NCBI GenBank assembly: GCA_947177185.1
Contig: CAMWTJ010000003.1
Coordinates: 1-64,000 of the forward strand
Length of the DNA stretch: 64,000 nucleotides
Reading direction: 5' to 3'
Origin: an uncultured Porphyromonadaceae bacterium
GTDB lineage: Bacteria; Bacteroidota; Bacteroidia; Bacteroidales; Muribaculaceae
In this document: positions 10,216 through 19,642 of the stretch, piece by piece
Layout of the letters: every line of letters begins with the position of its first letter
Numbering within the stretch: the stretch's first letter is position 1
The notes under the pieces: model-generated
Database searches by the model: none
What the model was told of the DNA's origin: nothing
The model's input: only the letters and a program-made list of their open reading frames with translations
Position numbers and translations under genes: made by a program

Positions 10216-12888
10216 ATGACCGACACAGACAATCCCGAAATCCTGCCCGACACCACAGCTCCTGACACAGCCGGACACGGCGCGTTCGACCCCACGGCCG
10301 ACGTCGTGCGCCACCGCCTGCAGGGAATGTTCCGCAACTGGTTTCTGGACTATGCCTCCTACGTGATACTCGAACGCGCCGTACCGCACATCGACGACGG
10401 TCTGAAGCCCGTGCAGCGGCGCATACTTCACTCCATGAAGACCCTCGACGACGGACGCTTCAACAAGGTTGCCAACATCGTCGGAAACACCATGCAGTAT
10501 CACCCTCACGGCGACGCGTCCATCAACGACGCGCTCGTGCAGCTCGGTCAGAAAGAACTGCTCGTGGAAACACAGGGCAACTGGGGCAACATACTCACCG
10601 GCGCGTCGGCCGCCGCCGGACGATACATCGAAGCGCGCCTCTCCACGTTCGCGCTCGATGTGCTCTACAACCCCAAGGTCACCGACTGGACCCTCAGCTA
10701 CGACGGACGCAAGAAGGAGCCTGTAACGCTGCCCGCCAAATTTCCCCTGCTCCTGGCGCAAGGTGCCGAAGGCATCGCCGTGGGCCTCTCGTCGAAAATC
10801 CTGCCGCACAATTTCAACGAAATACTCGACGCTGCCATAGCTTATCTGCGTGGCGAACCGTTTGAGCTGCTGCCCGATTTCTTCACTGGCGGCTTCATTG
10901 ATGTGTCGCGCTACAACGACGGACGCCGCGGAGGCGTGCTTAAAGTAAGATCAAAAATTGAAAAAATAGACAACCGCACCCTTGCCGTCACCGAAATTCC
11001 TTACGGGCGCACCACCGGCGCGGTAATCGACAGCATACTAAAGGCTTTCGAAAAAGGCAAAATCAAAATACGCAAAGTCGAAGACAACACGGCCGAAACA
11101 GCTCTCATAGTGGTGCACCTGCAGCCCGGCACCTCCAGCGACAAGGCCATCGACGCGCTCTACGCCTTCACGGACTGCGAGGTGAGCATATCGCCCAACT
11201 GCTGCGTAATCCGCGACAACAAGCCTGAATTCCTCGGCGTGTCCGACGTGCTGCGCCATAGCGTCGACACCACGATGGCCATCTTGCGCGACGAGCTCAC
11301 CATACGCCTCGGCGAGCTCCGCGAGCAGCTGCTTTTCGCATCGCTCGAACGAATTTTCATCGAACAGCGCATTTATAAGGACAGCGAGTACGAACAGGCG
11401 CCCGACATCGACTCGGCCGTGGCACATATCGACTCACGGCTCGAGCCTTTCAAAGGCGCTTTCGTGCGGGAAATCACGCGCGACGACATACTCCGCCTCC
11501 TCGAGATAAAAATGAAGCGCATACTCCGCTTCAGCGCCGACGAGGCCGACCGCATCATCTCGGCGCTGCAGAGCGATATCGCCGACACGGCCGACCGTCT
11601 TGACCACCTCACCGACCACACCATAGCGTGGTACGCCGGCCTCAAGGAAAAATACGGAAGCGCCTACCCGCGACGCACAGTCGTGCGCAATTTCGACAAC
11701 ATCGCAGCAGCCAATGTGGCCGAAGCCACCGAAAAACTGTATTTCAACCGCGAAGAAGGATTCATCGGCACGGCGCTCAAAAAAGACGAGTTCATATGCA
11801 ACTGCTCGCTGCTCGACGAAATAATCATCTTCTACAAGGACGGCCGCTACAAAGTGGTAAAAGTGCAGGAGAAACTCTTCGTCGACAAGAACGTGCTGCA
11901 CATAGGTGTTTTCAAACGAAACGACACGCGCACCATCTACAACGTAATCTACCAGAACGGCCGCGGAGGAGCGTACTACATGAAGCGCTTCGCCGTCACA
12001 GGCATCACGCGCGACCGCGAGTACAACATCACGCAAGCGCTCCCGGGCTCGCGCGTCGTATGGTTCTCGGCCAATCCCAACGGTGAGGCCGAAACGGTCA
12101 AAGTAGTGCTCAAACCTAAGGCACGACTCGTCAAGCTGCAGATTGATGTAGACTTCTCGCAGCTCGCCATTAAAGGCAAGCAGTCGCTGGGCAACCTCGT
12201 CACCAAAAACGAGGTGGCTCGCTTCACTCTGAAGGAGCGCGGAGTCAGCACACTCGGCGGACGCGACGTGTGGTTCGACCGCGACGTGCTGCGCATCAAC
12301 TACGACGGCCGCGGCGAATACCTCGGCGAGTTCAAGGGCGACGACCTCATACTCGTCATAATGAAAAACGGCGAGTTCTACACCACGTCGTTCGAAGCCA
12401 CCAACCACTACACCGAGGGCATACTGCGCATAGAGAAATTCCGGCCCGACACCGTATGGACAGCAATACTCAACGACGCCGACCAGGGCTATCCCTATAT
12501 CAAGCGCTTCCAGTTTGAGCCGTCGCCCAGGCGTCAGCGTTTCCTCGGCGAAAACGAAGCCTCGACACTCATAGCGCTGTCAGACAAGCCGGGAGCGATG
12601 TTCCGCGTCACGTTCGGCGCGCCTGACGACTATCGCGACCCTATCGTGGTCGACGCCGAAGAGTTCATCGCCGTAAAAGGCTTCAAGGCCAAAGGCAAGC
12701 GCCTGACCACATGGACGCTCGCCGCCGTAGAAGAACTCGAGCCCAAAGTCACGGCCGCCGAAAGCGAAACCGAAACCGAAGCCTCCGCAGAGTCTGAAAC
12801 CGGCAGCGACGACGCGCCCGACACTGCTCCCGACACCAGCGACGACGAGGTGCGCGACGAACTCACCGGCCAGCAACGCCTTTTCTGA
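10216..12888 (+). CDS. parC: DNA topoisomerase IV subunit A (ParC-type)
   Basis: An 890-residue type IIA topoisomerase breakage-reunion subunit that cuts and passes duplex DNA, decatenating chromosomes together with a GyrB/ParE-type ATPase not encoded here. The N-terminal winged-helix domain is clear (LKPVQRRIL, YHPHGDASI) and the catalytic tyrosine is Y137 in AGRYIEARLS. A tower and coiled-coil region follow, and the C-terminal domain lacks the canonical GyrA box, which fits ParC better than GyrA. The last 40 residues are an acidic Glu/Ser/Asp/Thr-rich tail. The start at 10216 is chosen because the -7 element ends at 10195. It overlaps the next gene by one base. Confidence 0.87.
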   Translation: MTDTDNPEILPDTTAPDTAGHGAFDPTADVVRHRLQGMFRNWFLDYASYVILERAVPHIDDGLKPVQRRILHSMKTLDDGRFNKVANIVGNTMQYHPHGDASINDALVQLGQKELLVETQGNWGNILTGASAAAGRYIEARLSTFALDVLYNPKVTDWTLSYDGRKKEPVTLPAKFPLLLAQGAEGIAVGLSSKILPHNFNEILDAAIAYLRGEPFELLPDFFTGGFIDVSRYNDGRRGGVLKVRSKIEKIDNRTLAVTEIPYGRTTGAVIDSILKAFEKGKIKIRKVEDNTAETALIVVHLQPGTSSDKAIDALYAFTDCEVSISPNCCVIRDNKPEFLGVSDVLRHSVDTTMAILRDELTIRLGELREQLLFASLERIFIEQRIYKDSEYEQAPDIDSAVAHIDSRLEPFKGAFVREITRDDILRLLEIKMKRILRFSADEADRIISALQSDIADTADRLDHLTDHTIAWYAGLKEKYGSAYPRRTVVRNFDNIAAANVAEATEKLYFNREEGFIGTALKKDEFICNCSLLDEIIIFYKDGRYKVVKVQEKLFVDKNVLHIGVFKRNDTRTIYNVIYQNGRGGAYYMKRFAVTGITRDREYNITQALPGSRVVWFSANPNGEAETVKVVLKPKARLVKLQIDVDFSQLAIKGKQSLGNLVTKNEVARFTLKERGVSTLGGRDVWFDRDVLRINYDGRGEYLGEFKGDDLILVIMKNGEFYTTSFEATNHYTEGILRIEKFRPDTVWTAILNDADQGYPYIKRFQFEPSPRRQRFLGENEASTLIALSDKPGAMFRVTFGAPDDYRDPIVVDAEEFIAVKGFKAKGKRLTTWTLAAVEELEPKVTAAESETETEASAESETGSDDAPDTAPDTSDDEVRDELTGQQRLF

Positions 12889-13748
12889 TGCGACAGTTTC
12901 TGCTCTCAGCAATCATAGCCCTGACGGCATTTGCGGCGCACGCACAGGCCGACACCGACAGCGTGCCGCCGTACAGACCCGTGGCCGCAGCCTACACGCT
13001 CGGTGTGGGCTCGGCACACGTCTGCGACACCTACCTCACACCGCTGCATTACGACGGCTGGAGCGCCGCCCTCGGCTACGAACGCCTGCAGGCCATGCGT
13101 TTCAATCCGCAGCGGTGGGTCATGCAGCTCGACGGCCGGCTCACCCTCGACCGCACGCAGAACCCGGCCCGCAACGCCACCATCAACGGCATAGACCTGC
13201 GGATAGCATGGGCCATGATGTGGCGCACGCAGCTGCCGGCATATCCTTCGCTGAGCCTGTATGCGGGCGGCTATGCCGAAGCGCATGCAGGAGCACTGAT
13301 GCTCGCGCGCAACGGCAACAATCCCGTGCAGGCACGCGCCGCAGCCACGGTGGGCGTCACCGCCATGGCCGTATGCCGCGCACGCATCGGACGCCTGCCC
13401 GTGACGCTGCGCTACCAGGCCGCGTTGCCGCTGACAGGAGCGTTCTTCTCGCCCGACTACGGCGAACTGTACTATGAAATATACCTGGGCAACCACTCCG
13501 GGCTCGTGCACGCGGCGTGGCCCGGCAATTATTTCAAGCTCGACAACACACTCACGGCCGACCTGCATCTCGGCAACACAGCCCTGCGCCTCGGCTACGC
13601 ATGCGGTGTCTTCTCGTCGAAAACGTCGGGAATAGTGGCACGCGACATCTCGCACCGATTCATAATCGGAGTCACCACCGAATTTATCACCATCGGCCGC
13701 AGCCGCGGCATCGACCCTCACGCCCGTATCATCTCCGCCATCTATTAG
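12888..13748 (+). CDS. DUF3316-like secreted or outer-membrane protein
   Basis: A 286-residue protein with a clear signal peptide (cleavage probably after AFAAHA, about residue 19). The mature part alternates short hydrophobic beta-like strands with turns (SLYAGGYAEAHAGALML, KLDNTLTADLHLGNTALRLGY), suggesting an outer-membrane beta-structure. It resembles Bacteroidales DUF3316 proteins, a recognition made from memory of the family. It is translationally coupled to parC by a TGATG overlap, although no functional link with topoisomerase is evident. Confidence 0.65.
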   Translation: MRQFLLSAIIALTAFAAHAQADTDSVPPYRPVAAAYTLGVGSAHVCDTYLTPLHYDGWSAALGYERLQAMRFNPQRWVMQLDGRLTLDRTQNPARNATINGIDLRIAWAMMWRTQLPAYPSLSLYAGGYAEAHAGALMLARNGNNPVQARAAATVGVTAMAVCRARIGRLPVTLRYQAALPLTGAFFSPDYGELYYEIYLGNHSGLVHAAWPGNYFKLDNTLTADLHLGNTALRLGYACGVFSSKTSGIVARDISHRFIIGVTTEFITIGRSRGIDPHARIISAIY

Positions 13749-13751
13749 CCC

Positions 13752-14804
13752 ATGCGACACCTGTCTGAAACCATCGCACTCGCCATAGCGCTCGCTATGC
13801 TTGCGGCTTGCCACAAAGTGGACAGCTACAAAGGCGGCCTGTATGGCAATTTCGACGCCCTATGGACCATTGTCGACGAACACTACTGCTTCTTCGACGA
13901 AAAAGACGTGGACTGGCAGCAGATACGGGAGCAATACCGCAGCCGCATCGACCCCGAAGGCATGGAAACCACCGAATATTTCCGCCTGCTCGGCCAAATG
14001 CTCGACGAGCTGAAGGACGGCCATGTAAACCTTACGTCGTCGTTCAACACATCCTACTACCGCAAATGGTGGAGCGACTATCCGCAGAATTTCGACCTGC
14101 GCCTCGTCAGGGAGCACTACCTCGATTTCGACTACAGCCAGTCGGGCGTGCTAAGCTACAAGGTGCTGCACGACAGCATCGGCTACATGCTCGTAAGCTC
14201 AATGGCATCCGGCATAACCAACGGTGCGCTCGACATGGCACTGCTCGAATTTGCAAAAGCCGACTGCCCCGCCCTCGTCATAGACGTGCGCGACAATGGC
14301 GGTGGCATGCTCACCACCACCGAGCAGCTCGTGACGCGGTTTATCTCGCGCCGCACCCTCGCGGGCTACATCTGCCATAAGACCGGGCCCGGCCACAACG
14401 ATTTCTCCGAGCCGTACGCCTTCCACTACGACACGGCCGAGGGCCATGTGCGCTGGCTCAGACCTGTAGTGATTCTCACCAACCGCAGCACCTTCAGCGC
14501 TGCCAATAATTTCGTGTCAATAATGCGTCTGCTTCCCAACACGCGCATCGTGGGCGACCGCACCGGCGGAGGCAGCGGCATGCCGTTTTCGTCCGAGATA
14601 CCCTGCGGATGGGGCGTGCGCATGTCGGCTTGTCCTATCTACGACGCCGAAATGCAGCTCGCGGAAGGCGGCGTGGCACCCAGCGAGGGATGCAGCGTAG
14701 ACCTCGACCCCGAGCTCGCCCTGCAAGGCACCGACACCATGCTTGAGTTCGCACTCGACCTCGCCTCTGACTGGCGCGACTGGTACATCAAACAAGAACG
14801 TTAA
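13752..14804 (+). CDS. S41-family peptidase lipoprotein
   Basis: A 350-residue lipoprotein with a lipobox (LAACH) near residue 20 and an S41 tail-specific-protease-like catalytic domain. The family signatures are the strand ALVIDVRDNGGG and the nucleophile segment TNRSTFSAANNF, in which the serine after NRSTF is the expected catalytic residue. The later VGDRTGGGSG replaces the lysine-containing motif of CtpA-type enzymes, so the general base is not obvious and it may belong to the S41 branch common in Bacteroidales lipoproteins. No PDZ domain is recognised. It lies three bases after the previous gene and is followed by a second peptidase gene. Confidence 0.82.
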   Translation: MRHLSETIALAIALAMLAACHKVDSYKGGLYGNFDALWTIVDEHYCFFDEKDVDWQQIREQYRSRIDPEGMETTEYFRLLGQMLDELKDGHVNLTSSFNTSYYRKWWSDYPQNFDLRLVREHYLDFDYSQSGVLSYKVLHDSIGYMLVSSMASGITNGALDMALLEFAKADCPALVIDVRDNGGGMLTTTEQLVTRFISRRTLAGYICHKTGPGHNDFSEPYAFHYDTAEGHVRWLRPVVILTNRSTFSAANNFVSIMRLLPNTRIVGDRTGGGSGMPFSSEIPCGWGVRMSACPIYDAEMQLAEGGVAPSEGCSVDLDPELALQGTDTMLEFALDLASDWRDWYIKQER

Positions 14805-14834
14805 ATACCATCTAAATACTCATTGCAAAACAGC

Positions 14835-16049
14835 ATGAAACATCTCATACTCACCACCATCGCAGCTTCGGCCATAGCCTCTGCGGCAGCACAGCAGCCG
14901 ACCGACACGGCAGCTGCCGACACCGTGGCCGGATTCATCTTCACCGACGAAATCACCATCCCCGTCACATCCGTAAAAGACCAGAACAAGAGCGGCACCT
15001 GCTGGTGCTTCTCGGGCACCTCGTTTTTTGAAAACGAAATACGCAAGGCAGGAGGCGACTCGCTCGACATCTCTGAAATGTTCACAGTGCGTCACTGCTA
15101 CATAGACAAGGCCGACAGATACGTGCGCATGTATGGCGCAGCCAATTTCGCCGCCGGCGGCTCGATACTCGACGTGCCTTACGTATGGGCGCGCTACGGT
15201 GCCGTTCCCGAAGAAGTATATACCGGGCTCAACTACGGCGAGGACAAACACGTGCACGGCGAACTCGACGCCATACTCAAGGCCTATGTCGACGCCGTGG
15301 TCAGCAAACCCGGCAAGAAAGTCACCACTGCCTGGCGCAAGGGCTTCGAAAGCATACTCGACGCATATCTCGGCACCGTACCCGAAACATTCACCTACAA
15401 AGGCAAGACCTACACGCCGCGCAGCTATGCCGAGTCGCTCGGCATCGACCCCGAAGGCTACATAGCCCTCACCAGCTTCACGCACCACCCCTTCTACGAG
15501 GATTTCGTGTTCGAAGTGCCCGACAACTGGCTTTGGGCGCGCTACACTAACATACCTCTCGACGAACTCAAGGCCGTAGTGGACCACGCACTCGAGCAAG
15601 GCTACACCGTGGCGTGGGCGGCTGATGTGAGCGAAGGCGGTTTCAAATGGACCGACGGCGTGGCACTCATGCCCAAAGGCAAAAACGAAGGCGACATGGA
15701 CGGAACCGAACTCTCGCGATGGGTAAAACTGAGCGACCAGGACCGTCAAAACGAAAAATATGCCTTCACCGGCCCGGTGGACGAAATCGACGTCACACAG
15801 GAATCGAGGCAGCAGATGTTCGACAGCCAGGAAACCACCGACGACCACGGCATGGAAATCGTGGGTACCGCACGCGACCAGAAAGGCAACCGCTACTATA
15901 AGGTGAAAAACTCCTGGGACACCAACCAGAAATACGACGGCTACATATACGTGTCCGAACCGTTCTTCATGGCCAAGACCCTCAACCTGCTCGTCAACAA
16001 AAAAGCACTCTCCAAAGACATCGCACGCAAAATAGAGCGCCGCAAGTGA
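14835..16049 (+). CDS. C1-family (bleomycin hydrolase-like) aminopeptidase, exported
   Basis: A 404-residue papain-fold cysteine peptidase. An N-terminal signal peptide (about 20 residues, ending ASAAA) suggests periplasmic location, unlike cytoplasmic PepC. The catalytic residues are visible: C56 in SGTCWCFSG, H338 in DDHGMEIVG and N359 in VKNSWDT. The long insertion between Cys and His and overall size fit the bleomycin hydrolase/aminopeptidase C branch. The ATG at 14835 is preferred over 14823 because it opens directly with a signal sequence. The 3' end overlaps the next gene by four bases (GTGA). Confidence 0.88.
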   Translation: MKHLILTTIAASAIASAAAQQPTDTAAADTVAGFIFTDEITIPVTSVKDQNKSGTCWCFSGTSFFENEIRKAGGDSLDISEMFTVRHCYIDKADRYVRMYGAANFAAGGSILDVPYVWARYGAVPEEVYTGLNYGEDKHVHGELDAILKAYVDAVVSKPGKKVTTAWRKGFESILDAYLGTVPETFTYKGKTYTPRSYAESLGIDPEGYIALTSFTHHPFYEDFVFEVPDNWLWARYTNIPLDELKAVVDHALEQGYTVAWAADVSEGGFKWTDGVALMPKGKNEGDMDGTELSRWVKLSDQDRQNEKYAFTGPVDEIDVTQESRQQMFDSQETTDDHGMEIVGTARDQKGNRYYKVKNSWDTNQKYDGYIYVSEPFFMAKTLNLLVNKKALSKDIARKIERRK

Positions 16050-16552
16050 AACGCATCGGACTCCTCAGCGACACCCATTCGTGCTACGACCCCCGCTATG
16101 CCCTCCATTTCGCCGACTGCGACGAAGTGTGGCATGCGGGCGATGTCGGCGACGCCGCCCTCTTGCGTCGCGTTCAGGAACTCGCGCCGGTGGTGCGTGC
16201 AGTCCGCGGCAACATAGACCACGGCGAGGTGGCGCGCCTGCTGCCGTCGCTGCTGCATTTCCGGGTAGAGGATGTCGATGTGCTGCTCACCCACATAGCC
16301 GGCTACCCGGGTCGCTATGCGCCGGGATTCCGCGCCGTGCTCGAATCAAAGCGTCCGCGTCTGCTCGTGGCCGGCCATAGCCACATACTAAAGGTGATGC
16401 CGGACCCTGCCTTTGATTTGTTATATATAAACCCCGGGGCCGCAGGCGTGCACGGATGGCAAAAAGTGCGCACCCTCGTGCGCTTCACCATCGACGGGCC
16501 CGACATACGCGACCTCGAGGTAATCGAACTCGGCAAACAATACACACCATGA
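16046..16552 (+). CDS. YfcE/MJ0936-family metallophosphoesterase
   Basis: A 168-residue calcineurin-like phosphodiesterase. The metal-binding blocks appear in order: DTHS near residue 9, GDVGD near 32, GNID near 56 and GHSH near 112, with a THIAGYPG segment between. The family hydrolyses phosphodiester substrates with Mn2+ or similar metals; the natural substrate is unknown. It starts with GTG at 16046, overlapping the upstream stop as GTGA, and its own stop overlaps the next ATG. It is cytoplasmic, as no signal peptide is seen. Confidence 0.87.
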   Translation: MKRIGLLSDTHSCYDPRYALHFADCDEVWHAGDVGDAALLRRVQELAPVVRAVRGNIDHGEVARLLPSLLHFRVEDVDVLLTHIAGYPGRYAPGFRAVLESKRPRLLVAGHSHILKVMPDPAFDLLYINPGAAGVHGWQKVRTLVRFTIDGPDIRDLEVIELGKQYTP

Positions 16553-17073
16553 CTATCTCCCTCCGACACACCGCAGCAGCCATAGCCGCCATTCTCGCAC
16601 TCGCGGCCGCATCCTGCCGCACCAGCGAGGCCAACTACCGCGCCGCCTATGAAAAAGCAGTAGCAGTGCGCGACGACGCCACACCGCTCGACTCCACCGT
16701 ATATGGCAAAATGCGGCGCGAGATGCAGCGTTCTGTGCTCGTGGCCGGCACCGACACCGTGCCGGTGCGCGTGCTGCACGTCAGCCCCACCCCTGCCGCC
16801 GACGGCACTCCGGGCACCATCCGGGCCCCGTACGGCATCGTGGCCGGACAGTTCAAACAACTGTTCAACGCCCGCTCGCTGTGCGCCCGCCTGCACGAAA
16901 CGGGCTACACCGAGGCGTCGGTGGTGAATACGGCCGAACCCTACTACTATGTGGTGGCCTCATGGCAGCCCGATGCTGCAGCGGCCGCAGCAGCCCTGCA
17001 CGAGCTTGAGCGCGCCGCACCTGTGGCCATGCGCGAGCCTCTGCCGTATGTCCTACAGCCGGCCCGACGCTGA
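16549..17073 (+). CDS. SPOR-domain lipoprotein
   Basis: A 174-residue exported protein with a lipobox (AAASC) near residue 23. The C-terminal part (about residues 93-150) has the SPOR pattern: YGIVAGQFKQLFNARSLCARL, then TEASVVNTAEPYYYVVASW. SPOR domains bind peptidoglycan stripped of stem peptides, usually at the division septum. It overlaps the upstream phosphoesterase by four bases and the following gene by one, so it belongs to the long parC-led run. Confidence 0.8.
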   Translation: MTISLRHTAAAIAAILALAAASCRTSEANYRAAYEKAVAVRDDATPLDSTVYGKMRREMQRSVLVAGTDTVPVRVLHVSPTPAADGTPGTIRAPYGIVAGQFKQLFNARSLCARLHETGYTEASVVNTAEPYYYVVASWQPDAAAAAAALHELERAAPVAMREPLPYVLQPARR

Positions 17074-17558
17074 TGCCACGCCTCGCCACACTGCTCCTGC
17101 TATGGCTCGCCTGCATATTTCCGGCGACTGCCGCTGCGCCCCATCCGCTCGAAGGCGCATGGCGCATCATATCCACCGGCGCCGAAATAGAAATCCGGCG
17201 GTCGGCCACTGACCCCGACGGGTTCGACATCACACTGCTCAGCAGCCACGACATGTCGATGCCCGAGGGCATGCACATCGGCACGGCCACACGCACAGCC
17301 ACGCCCGGCCGCTATGTGGCCGCCATGCGCACGCAGCCTTCCTCGCCTCTGCACCGCACGCGCCGCATGGTGCTCACGCTCCGCCCCGACGGCGCGCTCA
17401 GCTTCGAGCCGTACACCAAAGGACGCACTATAAACCTGTGGCGGTGGATACCATACCTGTTCCGCGTCACCGTGGAAAAAGGCTACAAGGCACCCTCCGA
17501 CATAGAGGGCGCGCTACGCACCGACCACCGCGACCTCACACGCCACCGCACACTATGA
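17073..17558 (+). CDS. Small exported protein of unknown function
   Basis: A 161-residue protein with a signal peptide (ending near ATAAA, residue 21). The mature part opens with HPLEGAWRIISTGAEIEIRR, a lipocalin-like or DUF2147-like beginning in which a GxW segment leads a beta-strand, and later has LWRWIPYLFRVTVEKGYKAP. No catalytic residues can be named. It is tightly packed between the SPOR lipoprotein (one-base overlap) and the next secreted protein (four-base overlap). Confidence 0.6.
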   Translation: MPRLATLLLLWLACIFPATAAAPHPLEGAWRIISTGAEIEIRRSATDPDGFDITLLSSHDMSMPEGMHIGTATRTATPGRYVAAMRTQPSSPLHRTRRMVLTLRPDGALSFEPYTKGRTINLWRWIPYLFRVTVEKGYKAPSDIEGALRTDHRDLTRHRTL

Positions 17559-18043
17559 AACGTATATTCTGCCTGCTCGCACTCGTAGCCGCTGTGTTCG
17601 CTTCTGCGCAGCACACCACGCGCCGGCACCGCCCGAGGCCCGAGGCCGGCATGGTGCGCCCGGCAGCCGTCGAGGTGGCCGACACCGTGGCCGTGGCCGA
17701 CAGCAGCGCCTACGCCCGCACCGTAGTGCTGAGCGGCTTCGACAAGACTCTCGCGTCGCGCCGCGAAAGTTTTTTCGTCACCAACACTTCCGACTCGGCC
17801 GAAATAGTATGGCTCGCGCTCAGCATCCACTACTACGACACCGCCGGACGTCAGCTGCACAGCCGCCGAACACGCGTGCGGTGCAACGTGCCGCCGCTAC
17901 AGACGCGCCGCATCGACATACCGGCCTGGGACCGCCAGGGAGTCTACTACTACCGAGGCAGCGAACCGCGGCGACGCGTGCAGGCGGCCGCGGCGCCGTT
18001 CGAAGTGAGCATGAGTGTGGACAGTTTCGCCACCGCGCGCTGA
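17555..18043 (+). CDS. Small secreted protein of unknown function
   Basis: A 162-residue protein with a signal peptide (cleavage after FASAQ, about residue 19). The mature domain has alternating strands (SFFVTNTSDSAEIVWLALSIHYYD, GRQLHSRRTRVRCNVPPLQTRRIDIPAWDRQGVYYY), which suggests an immunoglobulin-like beta-sandwich. No enzymatic motif is seen. The ATG at 17555 overlaps the previous stop by four bases and this is the last gene of the run started by parC. Confidence 0.62.
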   Translation: MKRIFCLLALVAAVFASAQHTTRRHRPRPEAGMVRPAAVEVADTVAVADSSAYARTVVLSGFDKTLASRRESFFVTNTSDSAEIVWLALSIHYYDTAGRQLHSRRTRVRCNVPPLQTRRIDIPAWDRQGVYYYRGSEPRRRVQAAAAPFEVSMSVDSFATAR

Positions 18044-18105
18044 ACAAAAACCATAGTCACGTGTTTCAATATAAAACTTACATTCCAATTTCGATTCACG
18101 ACATT

Positions 18106-18693
18106 ATGACTATGGACACCAAAAGCATCAAAGGTACCCGAACCGAACACAATCTCCTCGCATCATTCGCCGGCGAAAGCCAGGCACGCTCGCGCTATAC
18201 ACTCTTCGCTGAAAAAGCGCGTGAAGAAGGCTACGAACAGATAGCCGCTATATTCCTCGAAACCGCCGACCAGGAACTCACCCACGCCCGCACATTCTTC
18301 TCCCTCCTCGAAGGCGGCACTGTCGAAATCACCGCAGGCTATCCGGCCGGCGTAGTGGGCGACACCAAGACAAACCTCGCCGAAGCCGCCGCCGGCGAGC
18401 GCGAAGAGTGGAGCGACCTCTACGAAAGCTTTGCCAAGACAGCTCAGGAAGAAGGTTTTCCGAACATAGCCAATACTTTCAAGCTCGTGGCCCGCGCCGA
18501 ACAAAACCATGAGCAGCGCTATCTCCGCCTCCTCGAACGCCTCACCAACGGCATGGAATTCGCCACGGAAGAGCCCGTGGACTGGGAATGTCGCAAATGC
18601 GGATTTGTGGTCAACGGCAAGGGCGCTCCCAAACGCTGCCCCGTGTGCGGCGCCGAACAAGGCTTCTTCGAGCGCAAGGCCGAAAACTACTGA
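18106..18693 (+). CDS. Rubrerythrin
   Basis: A 195-residue peroxide-scavenging non-haem iron protein that reduces H2O2 in anaerobes. The ferritin-like domain carries the diiron ligands in AGESQARSRY, in ETADQELTHA (ExxH) and in ARAEQNHEQRY (ExxH). The C-terminal rubredoxin-like domain has two CxxC pairs, CRKCG and CPVCG, binding FeS4. ATGs at 18106 and 18112 are both possible. Its presence points to an anaerobic lifestyle with oxidative-stress defence. Confidence 0.95.
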   Translation: MTMDTKSIKGTRTEHNLLASFAGESQARSRYTLFAEKAREEGYEQIAAIFLETADQELTHARTFFSLLEGGTVEITAGYPAGVVGDTKTNLAEAAAGEREEWSDLYESFAKTAQEEGFPNIANTFKLVARAEQNHEQRYLRLLERLTNGMEFATEEPVDWECRKCGFVVNGKGAPKRCPVCGAEQGFFERKAENY

Positions 18694-18721
18694 TACCTCC
18701 CACTCCCTGAACACTATTTCA

Positions 18722-18755
18722 CACGAGGCGTCCGCCACCCGGCGGATGCCTCGTG
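18722..18755. terminator. Hairpin between convergent genes
   Basis: CACGAGGC (18722-18729) pairs with GCCTCGTG (18748-18755), and an inner GTCCGCC/GGCGGAT pairing nearly closes the loop. It lies between the stops of rubrerythrin and the minus-strand nuclease, as a shared terminator would, but neither side has a good T run. Confidence 0.5.
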
Positions 18756-18764
18756 CCGTCTATG

Positions 18765-19631
18765 CTACCGGGATGTGCTTATGAGGGCTTTTTTCTTCAG
18801 TTCGGACGTTTCAGAAATCTCAGAGGCGGTGAAGGCATCCTCCCATGTGAGGCTCAGTATACGATTCCCGGCATGCTCTGCCACGCACTCTTTACGAAAT
18901 TCCTCTAATTGCTTGCGGCATGCCGCGTTGGCAGCCGGAAATATCACCACCAGCCATGTATCGTCGTTGGTATGTATCGCATTGCGGGACAGCTGATAAT
19001 ATTTCAAAAAAACATCCTTTCCGATATCGGGCCGCAGCGTGCGCTGCGACTTCAAAAGTACGCTGTAAAGGCGATTGAACTTGGCATTGTGCCCTTTGTC
19101 GTCACGTTCCTTCCCAAAACCGTTTTCCGTGTATTTTATCTCAAAAAGAATGGTGGTCGTGCCATCGGTGATACAGAAATCAAACGATGTGCCTTCTTTG
19201 GCATCAAGTACGTATTCAAACTCGCACACCGCATTGTCGGCTACCGGCCGTACGCCTTCAGGCAGAGCGGCTGCAAGCCACTGACGCAGCGCGGGGGTGA
19301 CTCTTATCTGCCGCCCGGTGCATATTGCCTCAGGCAAAAACAGCCTGAAAAAATTATAGCACAGGATTTGCGACGACGTAAGATGGTTGGCAAGGTAGTG
19401 CAGCCTCTCCGGCGGAAATACGCGTTTGTCAAAGGTCACAGCGTCCGTAAGCACATTATACCTGCAAATGGCATCCAATATGGCATCCTTCCGCTTCATA
19501 CCCGGGGCAAGGGGCAAAACATGCCGCAACGCCTTGCCTCTGTACTTTCCGCGGGCAATGCCCGGATTACGCGCAAAAATCCAATGGGACAAATGCTCTA
19601 TGGTCTTCTCTCTGAACTGCGTATAATTCAT
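18765..19631 (-). CDS. PD-(D/E)XK-superfamily nuclease-like protein
   Basis: A 288-residue cytoplasmic protein with a restriction-endonuclease-type core. The active-site pattern is E138, D151 (SFDFCITDG) and E164-x-K166 (LFEIKYTE), which is the D...ExK signature. The region before it is helical and basic, and the part after it (NAKFNRLYSVLLKSQ, FLKYYQLSRNAIHTNDDTWLVVIFP) resembles the PGN_0703-type putative restriction endonuclease family, a recognition from memory. The ATG at 19631 is chosen because longer upstream readings overlap the neighbouring gene. It lies 11 nt downstream of the glycosylase-like gene and is probably co-transcribed with it. No methyltransferase partner is present. Confidence 0.72.
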   Translation of the reverse strand: MNYTQFREKTIEHLSHWIFARNPGIARGKYRGKALRHVLPLAPGMKRKDAILDAICRYNVLTDAVTFDKRVFPPERLHYLANHLTSSQILCYNFFRLFLPEAICTGRQIRVTPALRQWLAAALPEGVRPVADNAVCEFEYVLDAKEGTSFDFCITDGTTTILFEIKYTENGFGKERDDKGHNAKFNRLYSVLLKSQRTLRPDIGKDVFLKYYQLSRNAIHTNDDTWLVVIFPAANAACRKQLEEFRKECVAEHAGNRILSLTWEDAFTASEISETSELKKKALISTSR

Positions 19632-19642
19632 TATAAGGGCTC

